In this document: positions 7,041 to 13,512 of the stretch, piece by piece
How the letters are laid out: every line of letters starts with the position of its first letter
How positions within the stretch are numbered: position 1 is the first letter of the stretch
Source: Mariaggregatimicrobium sp964498785
GTDB lineage: Bacteria; Zhuqueibacterota; Zhuqueibacteria; Thermofontimicrobiales; Thiofontviventaceae
Length of the DNA: 24,524 bases
Assembly (NCBI GenBank): GCA_964498785.1
Contig: CAZCJL010000108.1
Span: 1-24,524, forward strand
Direction: 5' to 3'
Notes under the pieces: model-generated
Seen by the model: the letters and a program-made list of their open reading frames with translations, nothing else
The model's database searches: none
What the model was told of the DNA's origin: nothing
Position numbers and translations under genes: made by a program

Positions 7041-7350
7041 TTATTTTTCTGTCAGATCACTTTTCTCCCACACCTGCACCTGTGTCCCGCTCTCAAAGCC
7101 CCAGTCCACGATGAACAGGCGTGAGCCATCCGGGGTGAGACCGGCGCTGCGGGGGGCGCGTAACGGAGGAGATGTTCCTTTCAGAGTGGTGAGAAAATTG
7201 TGGTGCGGTCAAAAATAGTGACCGTGCCGTCATCGATGTGGGAGACGTAGATGCGACCGGCGGCGTCCACATTCAGTTCGCCGGGCCAAAAAACGTACGC
7301 GCAGTCTGTTAAACACCGAGCCATTAAACGCGTTGACGCTGCTGATAAGC
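7041..7350 (-). pseudogene. beta-propeller (NHL/YVTN-like) gene fragment, multiply frameshifted
   Basis: This G+C-rich island between A+T-rich flanks encodes three pieces on the minus strand in different frames. From upstream down, they are SSVNAFNGSVFNRLR, then VFWPGELNVDAAGRIYVSHI continuing DDGTVTIFDRTT, then SAGLTPDGSRLFIVDWG continuing QVQVWEKSDLTEK and a stop at 7041. D-A-x-G-x-I-Y-V-x-x and L-T-P-D-G-S-x-L-F-I-V are blade signatures of secreted six- or seven-bladed propellers. At least two frameshifts separate the pieces, and no start or signal peptide remains. It is a decaying 3' end, and its base composition suggests an origin unlike that of the surrounding genes. Confidence 0.65.
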
Positions 7351-7392
7351 CCCGCCCGCATTATTCGTTTGTAATCTAAAAGCAAAATTCAC

Positions 7393-8202
7393 CTACCACA
7401 ACGGAATATATCCCGCTTCTTCCACTACTTTTTGTCCGTCTTTTAAAATCCAGTCGATGAATTCTTTCACTATGCCCTGTGGTTTTTTAATTGTGATGAG
7501 ATAAAGATATCGAATGATCGGATAGCTATCGTTTTTAACACTTTCAATGGTAGGTAACACGTCATTAATGCTGCAATGAACAACGTTTTTTCCAACGGCA
7601 AGTCCACCAAGCCCTGTTGCATTCCGGTTTTCACTAATGATTCGTATAATTTCAGGGGTTCGATTAATTTTGATAGCTGATTTCGTAAAAGACTCACCTT
7701 TCAATACGTGTTCTTTAAAATATAAATATGTTCCGGAATCAGAATACCGTAATAATATCATAATCGGCTCATCAAAACCACCGACATCTGACCAATTTCG
7801 GACATTTCCATTGAAAATATTACGTACTTGATCCAGAGTGAGATTTTGCACCGGGTTTTCCGGATGGATATAAACACTTAAGGCATCTTTTGCAACGAGA
7901 GTGCTCATTCCGATTTTATTGTATTTTTCAGCAAACAAGCGAACTTCTTCTGCGCGTAATGGTCGTGATGCCGCGCAAATATCTGCTTTGCCGGAGATTA
8001 GCGCCCGAATTCCGTTCGCAGTTCCCTCGCTTAAAACCTTCACAGAAACAGTTGGTTTTAATTTTGTAAATTCGTTTGCCCATTTTGTAACAAATAGTTG
8101 CATCGTGGTAGACCCGGAAATTCGAATTGTATTCGGATTTCGAATCAGATGTTGGCTACATGATATTAGCACGAGTAAATAAATAGCGATTAAACGTTTC
8201 AT
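7393..8202 (-). CDS. PstS-like phosphate/anion-binding lipoprotein
   Basis: This 269-residue protein has a lipoprotein signal (MKRLIAIYLLVLISC, lipid cysteine at 15) and the PstS-like periplasmic binding fold: RISGSTTM (residues 27-34) for the anion-binding turn, then SEGTANGIRALISGKADICAAS-type sequence and SVYIHPENPV. LTLDQVRNIFNGNVRNWSDV and RYSDSGTYLYFKEHVL follow, and it ends VKEFIDWILKDGQKVVEEAGYIPL, the classical PstS C-terminus. It is membrane-anchored and binds phosphate or a similar oxyanion. No pstCAB or phoU lies beside it, so it may work with a transporter elsewhere or in sensing. It lies 26 bases after the M28 peptidase gene and is probably cotranscribed; no clear Shine-Dalgarno precedes the ATG. 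Confidence 0.85.
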   Translation of the reverse strand: MKRLIAIYLLVLISCSQHLIRNPNTIRISGSTTMQLFVTKWANEFTKLKPTVSVKVLSEGTANGIRALISGKADICAASRPLRAEEVRLFAEKYNKIGMSTLVAKDALSVYIHPENPVQNLTLDQVRNIFNGNVRNWSDVGGFDEPIMILLRYSDSGTYLYFKEHVLKGESFTKSAIKINRTPEIIRIISENRNATGLGGLAVGKNVVHCSINDVLPTIESVKNDSYPIIRYLYLITIKKPQGIVKEFIDWILKDGQKVVEEAGYIPLW

Positions 8203-8228
8203 ATTATAGAAATTTTTACTTTAGTCAA

Positions 8229-9884
8229 TTATTTTTTTATATTCGAAAAATCAGTCCCGGATTTCCATGTGGGCGCCTGTTTGATGTTTGCCAGTTTCAT
8301 TGTATACGCAAAAATAAGTTGGCAATGTTGCCGGGCCGCGTTCCAATCAATTGGTTGATTCATATCGTCAAAAGGGCTGTGATAAATATTTTCAAACCAG
8401 TGAATCATTTTTTTGACACCTTGTTCGGATGAAATATTAACATAATCCGTTCCCTCTGCAATTAATATGGAAGGAATGCCTGCTTTTGCAAAAGCAATTT
8501 GATCTGATCTCATAAATGATTCAAATTCCAAAAATTGATCAGGGATTTGCGAGACAGTTAAATCCAGCATTGCAGTTACAGATGTAAGCAAATCACCCAT
8601 GGTTGATAAATGTGCTCCCACTCCGATGAAATTGTTCACCATGTCAAAAACGGACAGTCCATCGATATTGACATTGGCAATGGTTCTATCAAGCGGAATA
8701 GATGGATGATCGATATAATAGCTGGAACCAAGCAACCCTTTTTCCTCTGCCGTGACGAACAGAAAGAGCACATTGTGCCCGGGCCGGAGCGGATAAAAAC
8801 TAAATGCCCTGGCACACTCCAGAAGCGCTGCAACGCCGATTGCGTTATCCACCACCCCGTTATAAATCGAATCACCATTTACCGCCGCACCGACCCCCAA
8901 ATGATCATAATGCGCAGATAAAATAAGTGTTGTCTTTTGTTTTGATGCGTTTTTCCCTTTCAACATACCAATAATATTGTTTCCGATAAACTCCCGCTGC
9001 TCAAACACTCCTTCAAAGGAAATGGCTGTTTTAAGCGGAAATGAATATATCCCGCCGGTCCGCTCCATCTGTAAAATTTTTTTTAGACTGTGATCCGCGC
9101 CAATAAACAATTTACGAGCCGCGTTGGGATTTATGACCACACTTAAATTGCCGGAGACAGAATACGCCAGTGTCACATCTTCAAATGAAAATTCATTGAC
9201 CCAATCAAACCAGGTTTTTATTTGGGTTTCAAGTGTCGACGGAATCATAATGCTTCCTCGTGCACCCCGGGAAATAGCAATCCGTTGTTTTGACTCCGGA
9301 TACGAATAAATCGTCGGATAAATTCCGTCAAAAAAGGTTGAATCCGTGGAAGGCGGCTCACCAGAAAGGAAAACGACTATTTTATCGATTACATCCACTG
9401 ATTCGTAATCATTATAATCAAATTCCGGAGCAATAATCCCATATCCGACAAATACCAGTGAACGCGGCTTCGGAACAAAGGTTTGTGCGCCGGATCGATA
9501 CAGCAAGTAATCTCGCTGCAGTTGAAACTCATATTGTCCCCCTGGAAAGGTTAATATCAATTTGGAATCAGGAAGAGGCAGGCAGCCATGCATTGGCACT
9601 TTCTGAAAATATGTTCCGTTATCTCCGGACGATATCAATTGATACTTTTTTAATTGTTGAGCGATGTAATTCCATGCCCTCCTTTCACCGAGAGTGCCCG
9701 GCGCCCGACCGACCAGTTCGTCGCTTCCCAAATATGATGTATGCTTTATTAGTGAATCTGCGGATATGATATTTAAATATTTTTTTAGATATAAATCTTG
9801 TGAAAAACAATCAACTCTGTAAATTATCACGAAAATTATTAACCGGCTCAGGAAGGGTGTGATATGTCGGATTAAATTTTTCAT
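8229..9884 (-). CDS. secreted M28 family zinc metallopeptidase with PA-like insert
   Basis: This 551-residue exported peptidase has an uncleaved or cleavable N-terminal signal (KNLIRH...RLIIFVIIY). The co-catalytic di-zinc motifs of M28 are all present (numbering from the ATG at 9884): SAHYDHLG with H325 and D327, NGVVDNAIG with D346, TAEEKGLLGS with E380 and E381, NVNIDGL with D408, and YHSPFDD with H502. The segment of about residues 110-280 between the cap and the catalytic part (VFVGYGIIAPEFDYNDYE, RGARGSIMIP) is a PA-like domain. It should be an aminopeptidase or carboxypeptidase active in the periplasm or outside. I choose the ATG at 9884 over 9908 because the promoter's -10 box lies between the two. 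Confidence 0.88.
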   Translation of the reverse strand: MKNLIRHITPFLSRLIIFVIIYRVDCFSQDLYLKKYLNIISADSLIKHTSYLGSDELVGRAPGTLGERRAWNYIAQQLKKYQLISSGDNGTYFQKVPMHGCLPLPDSKLILTFPGGQYEFQLQRDYLLYRSGAQTFVPKPRSLVFVGYGIIAPEFDYNDYESVDVIDKIVVFLSGEPPSTDSTFFDGIYPTIYSYPESKQRIAISRGARGSIMIPSTLETQIKTWFDWVNEFSFEDVTLAYSVSGNLSVVINPNAARKLFIGADHSLKKILQMERTGGIYSFPLKTAISFEGVFEQREFIGNNIIGMLKGKNASKQKTTLILSAHYDHLGVGAAVNGDSIYNGVVDNAIGVAALLECARAFSFYPLRPGHNVLFLFVTAEEKGLLGSSYYIDHPSIPLDRTIANVNIDGLSVFDMVNNFIGVGAHLSTMGDLLTSVTAMLDLTVSQIPDQFLEFESFMRSDQIAFAKAGIPSILIAEGTDYVNISSEQGVKKMIHWFENIYHSPFDDMNQPIDWNAARQHCQLIFAYTMKLANIKQAPTWKSGTDFSNIKK

Positions 9885-9889
9885 GAATA

Positions 9890-9918
9890 ATAATACCAGT
9901 TTATTCATGAAATGTCAA
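9890..9918 (-). promoter_or_regulatory. M28 peptidase promoter, consensus-like, abutting the ATG
   Basis: TTGACA (9913-9918), a 17-base spacer and TATTAT (9890-9895) lie on the minus strand. Only five bases separate the -10 box from the ATG at 9884, so transcription should begin at or next to the start codon and give a leaderless mRNA. No Shine-Dalgarno is present before either ATG, which agrees with that. Confidence 0.65.
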
Positions 9919-9927
9919 GTAAAATTT

Positions 9928-10092
9928 GCTATTGGCTTTTAGCTATTGGCTGTTAGCTATTGGCTGTTAGCCATCGACTTTTAGCTGTTGGTTTTTATTA
10001 ATAAACGTAATTTTTTAATTTTCAATGTTATTGACTGGCTGTTGACTTTGAGCGATTGGTTCAGAGCTAAAAGCCAACTGCCAATAGCTGAG
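9928..10092. repeat. 14-bp tandem repeats with an inverted counterpart
   Basis: From 9928 to about 9998 the unit AGCTATTGGCTGTT recurs about five times in tandem, with decay towards the end (AGCCATCGACTTTT, AGCTGTTGGTTTTT). At about 10062-10092 the complementary pattern appears (AGCTAAAAGCC ... GCCAATAGCT). The two blocks can therefore pair around an A+T-rich loop of about 60-70 bases. The array lies between the divergent M28 and TonB-receptor genes, just upstream of both promoters. Function is unknown. Confidence 0.75.
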
Positions 10093-10127
10093 TAGTTACT
10101 TTGCAATAGTGATTAACAAAAGACATT

Positions 10128-10156
10128 TCTACAACCGTTTGTTTTTTCTATATAAT
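10128..10156 (+). promoter_or_regulatory. TonB-receptor promoter candidate
   Basis: TATAAT (10151-10156) lies 17 bases after TCTACA (10128-10133), a four-of-six match to TTGACA. The transcript would have a leader of about 150 bases. The -10 box is perfect, but A+T richness lowers confidence. Confidence 0.4.
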
Positions 10157-10314
10157 ATATCAGATTTATTATACGCTTAATTACAGGAATAATATAAAAT
10201 TAACTGAAATATCATTTGGCGTTAACAAATTTGTAACATCGTCTGGCTAAATTAACGGTGTTGATTTTTTAACATACAGGTGAGATTTATAAACAAATGA
10301 TGAGAGGTTAAACA

Positions 10315-13203
10315 ATGAAAAGGCATTTTAACAGTGTTTTAAGAGGAACACTTTATCTTGCTCTAATCTTTTTTTCAATTCATTTTATTTTTTCTGCAAA
10401 TTATGCTGTTGCGCAAAGCAAGGGCAAAATCTCCGGTAAGCTGGTTGATTCGCAGACCGGTGATCCGCTTATTTATGCCAATGTCAAAATAGAAGACACA
10501 TCTTTTGGCGCGGCTTCTGATTTGGAAGGCCACTACATTATCAATGCTGTCCCCCCCGGAAATTACACTTTAATTGTACAGTACATTGGCTATGCATCCA
10601 CGAAAGTGACAGACGTTAAAGTGGTGGCCGGAGAAGTTACCACAGTGAATGCAACGCTTTCTCCTGAAATTCTGCAGGGTGATGAGGTTGTGGTGACAGC
10701 AAAAGCGTTGACAAACACCGAAGCGTCGTTATTAAAGCACCGCCAACGAGCAGTGGCAGTTAGCGACGCGATCAGTGCAGAGGCAATTTCGCAGGCCGGC
10801 GCCGGCGATGCAGCCGAAGCAGTGAAGCAAATTACCGGCGCATCAGTGGTCGATGGCAAGTATGTTTACGTTCGTGGTCTGGGCGACCGTTACACGAGTA
10901 CACAGTTAAATGGCGCATCGATTCCGAGCACAGACCCGTACAAACGCTCCGGTTCCATTGATCTGGTTCCGACAAGTTTAATTGATAATATCGTCACAGT
11001 GAAAAGTTTCACTCCTGATAAACCCGGTGATTTTTCCGGCGGAACTGTGAACATTCAAACAAAGGATTTTCCGGAAAAATTGAAAATTGATTTTTCAACA
11101 TCAGTTTCTTACAATACGAATACGACTTTCAATGACGGCAGAAACACCATCGGTTACAGTGGCGGTGATCTGGATTGGCTGGGAATCGACGACGGCTCCC
11201 GCAATGTGCCGGATTACATTAAAAGAAATGGCGTACCATTTTACAACAATGCTTCGACTGAAAGTCTGCAACAATTGTCAAAAGCGACAAAAGTTTTTAA
11301 TAAACAAATGTGGACGGAAAGTGTTACACCGGGCATGAATCAGAGCTATTCCCTTTCAATCGGTAATCAGATTAACGTATTAAACAGGCCATTGGGATTT
11401 ATCGGTAGCCTTTCTTATAGCAATAGTTACTCTGCTTACGATAACGGACAATATAATGCCTGGAATTTGCTGGAAGATTCATCAAAAGTCCTGAATCAGC
11501 TTTATAATTACAATCATTACAAAACAAATCATGAAATATTGTGGGGGACGCTGCTGAAAGGATCTTACAAGTTAACAAACAGCGATATTTTGAGCTTCAA
11601 TTTAATTTACAATGTGAATGGCGCCAGCAGCGCTGATTATTACGAGGGTAATTATACTTACGATAAACTTGATGATGACGACTTACATCAAAATCATGTA
11701 TTGGGATTCAATGAACGCCGGTTAACCTCGTTGCAGTTTAATGGTGATCATCAGTTCCGATATCTTTATGGCCTTCGTTTTGACTGGAAAGCCTCTTTTT
11801 CCCAGACAAGGCAGGATGAACCTGATTTACGTTATTTTACAACCTATCTCAGAATCAATGAAGAAGAACAAGTTCCCGGTGTTTTTACTAACCTTGTACC
11901 ACAACGCTATTATCGTTATTTAACAGAAGATAACAATGAATTCGCTGCAAATTTTGCACTGCCTTTTAATCAGTGGTCAGGGCTGAAATCAACATTAAAA
12001 TTTGGCGCATTATATTCGGATAAAAACAGAGAATTTGAGGAATTAAATTACAAGTATAGCGACTATAATGGCTATTATGGCGATCCGGAAGCATATTTTT
12101 CTGATAAAAATATGGAGCCGGACTCAACAGCGGTTGTCATTAATGGTGTTCCTTATATTTCCAGAGATTTGGATCTCTATATTGAAGAAGGTGATATTGG
12201 CGCCAATAACTACACCGGTGAGAAAATCGTTAATGCTCAGTACTTAATGGTAGATCTGCCAATCTTGTCAAGTTTACGATTTATCGGTGGCGTCCGTTAT
12301 GAAAAAACAGATATGGAGTTGATGAGTGCTGACAACAGAAAAGAAAACGGAAAAATTTCGACCGAAGATGTGTTGCCATCAATCAACGTCATTTATAATA
12401 TAAAAGAAAATATGAACCTGCGCCTGAGTGCGACAAGATCACTGGCCCGACCGACGCTTCGGGAGTTAGCGCCGTATGCGTCTTATGACTTTGTGGTCGG
12501 TTTTACAGCAATTGGTAATCCGGAATTGAAACGGACATTGATTGATAATTATGATATTCGATGGGAATGGTTCTCCCGTCCGGGTGAGATTTATGCAGTA
12601 AGTGCTTTCTACAAAAATTTCCAGGATCCCATTGAGCAGGCGTTCATTGTATCTGCATCGAATCGGGAAATTACCTGGAAAAATGTTGATGAAGCAAAAA
12701 CAATGGGAGTTGAGTTTGAAATCCGTAAAAAGCTGGATATTATTTCACCGTATTTAAGCAATTACATGGTCGGTACGAATTTATCGCTGGTTCATTCCGA
12801 AGTCCAGATTCATGAGGATGAATTGGCGCTTATTCGACTTAAGCGTCCGAACTTTGACGATACTCGTGAACTGGAAGGTCAATCGCCCTTTCTGGTGAAT
12901 TTTAATCTCGGATATGACAACTATGAAAAAGGCGTGTTCTGGAACGTTTATTATAATGTGTTTGGCAAAAGACTTTCAGAAGTGAGTAAAGATGGGACAC
13001 CGTTTGTGTACGAGCAACCGGTCCATACCTTGAATGCGAATTTCAGCATGCGGATTACCAATAATATTAAATTAAAACTTTCTGGCAAGAATTTACTGGA
13101 TGCTGAATATAAAAAGACACACGAATATGAAGGCACTGAGTATATTTTTAGAAACCATACCAGGGGACGAACATTCTCAATGGGATTTGCTTACAGTTTA
13201 TAA
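10315..13203 (+). CDS. TonB-dependent outer-membrane receptor with carboxypeptidase-regulatory-like N-domain
   Basis: This 962-residue protein has a signal peptide ending near AVAQS (34). A CarboxypepD_reg-like domain follows at about 38-118 (GKISGKLVDSQTGDPLIYAN, ASDLEGHYIINAVPPGNYTL). Then comes a plug at about 140-255 (AEAVKQITGASVVDGKYVYV, RGLGDRYTSTQLNGASIPS, DFSGGTVNIQTKDFP) and a 22-strand barrel, recognisable by alternating aromatic strands such as MNLRLSATRSLARPTLREL. The last strand ends GRTFSMGFAYSL. The receptor imports a bound ligand using TonB energy; the ligand is not evident. AGAGG precedes the ATG. The repetitive surface protein follows about 310 bases downstream on the same strand, suggesting a receptor and surface-protein pair. 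Confidence 0.92.
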   Translation: MKRHFNSVLRGTLYLALIFFSIHFIFSANYAVAQSKGKISGKLVDSQTGDPLIYANVKIEDTSFGAASDLEGHYIINAVPPGNYTLIVQYIGYASTKVTDVKVVAGEVTTVNATLSPEILQGDEVVVTAKALTNTEASLLKHRQRAVAVSDAISAEAISQAGAGDAAEAVKQITGASVVDGKYVYVRGLGDRYTSTQLNGASIPSTDPYKRSGSIDLVPTSLIDNIVTVKSFTPDKPGDFSGGTVNIQTKDFPEKLKIDFSTSVSYNTNTTFNDGRNTIGYSGGDLDWLGIDDGSRNVPDYIKRNGVPFYNNASTESLQQLSKATKVFNKQMWTESVTPGMNQSYSLSIGNQINVLNRPLGFIGSLSYSNSYSAYDNGQYNAWNLLEDSSKVLNQLYNYNHYKTNHEILWGTLLKGSYKLTNSDILSFNLIYNVNGASSADYYEGNYTYDKLDDDDLHQNHVLGFNERRLTSLQFNGDHQFRYLYGLRFDWKASFSQTRQDEPDLRYFTTYLRINEEEQVPGVFTNLVPQRYYRYLTEDNNEFAANFALPFNQWSGLKSTLKFGALYSDKNREFEELNYKYSDYNGYYGDPEAYFSDKNMEPDSTAVVINGVPYISRDLDLYIEEGDIGANNYTGEKIVNAQYLMVDLPILSSLRFIGGVRYEKTDMELMSADNRKENGKISTEDVLPSINVIYNIKENMNLRLSATRSLARPTLRELAPYASYDFVVGFTAIGNPELKRTLIDNYDIRWEWFSRPGEIYAVSAFYKNFQDPIEQAFIVSASNREITWKNVDEAKTMGVEFEIRKKLDIISPYLSNYMVGTNLSLVHSEVQIHEDELALIRLKRPNFDDTRELEGQSPFLVNFNLGYDNYEKGVFWNVYYNVFGKRLSEVSKDGTPFVYEQPVHTLNANFSMRITNNIKLKLSGKNLLDAEYKKTHEYEGTEYIFRNHTRGRTFSMGFAYSL

Positions 13204-13512
13204 AAAATCCTTTTGCAGGACGTTAAACAGCTTGGATAAGTACTTCATTTTCGTGGGTCGCCGTAAAATATGTAATGGGTGCAGTTCGTATTATTGTAAC
13301 GAAAAAATTGTTTTACAAAGCGTGAATTAGTTGGATTAAAAATTGATATTGTTGAATCCACTGGACATACATGGTTTTCCCCTGAAACAGGATTGTATGA
13401 TTTAAACATTTCGGGGGGGAGAGAGAAATTTTCAACGAATTGATCTGACTAATTCAATTTATTTAATCAAATTAATTAAATGTCATATTCTCATTAAGTT
13501 TGGAGGAAAAAA
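13204..13512 (+). other. intergenic region between receptor and repeat protein
   Basis: I find no gene, RNA or convincing terminator in these 309 bases. A GGAGG ribosome site lies at its end (13502-13506), seven bases before the ATG. A G-run (GGGGGGG) lies near 13412-13418. A promoter for the downstream gene is likely but no candidate stands out. Confidence 0.5.

Noticed and set aside
8203..8230. Separate promoter for the PstS-like gene (TTGACT and TATAAT)
   Set aside because: The spacing is only 14 bases and the -10 box touches the ATG, so cotranscription with the M28 gene is the simpler reading.
13403..13425. G-rich stretch near 13412 as a riboswitch or quadruplex
   Set aside because: There is a single G run with no paired runs and no riboswitch-like conserved core that I could recognise.
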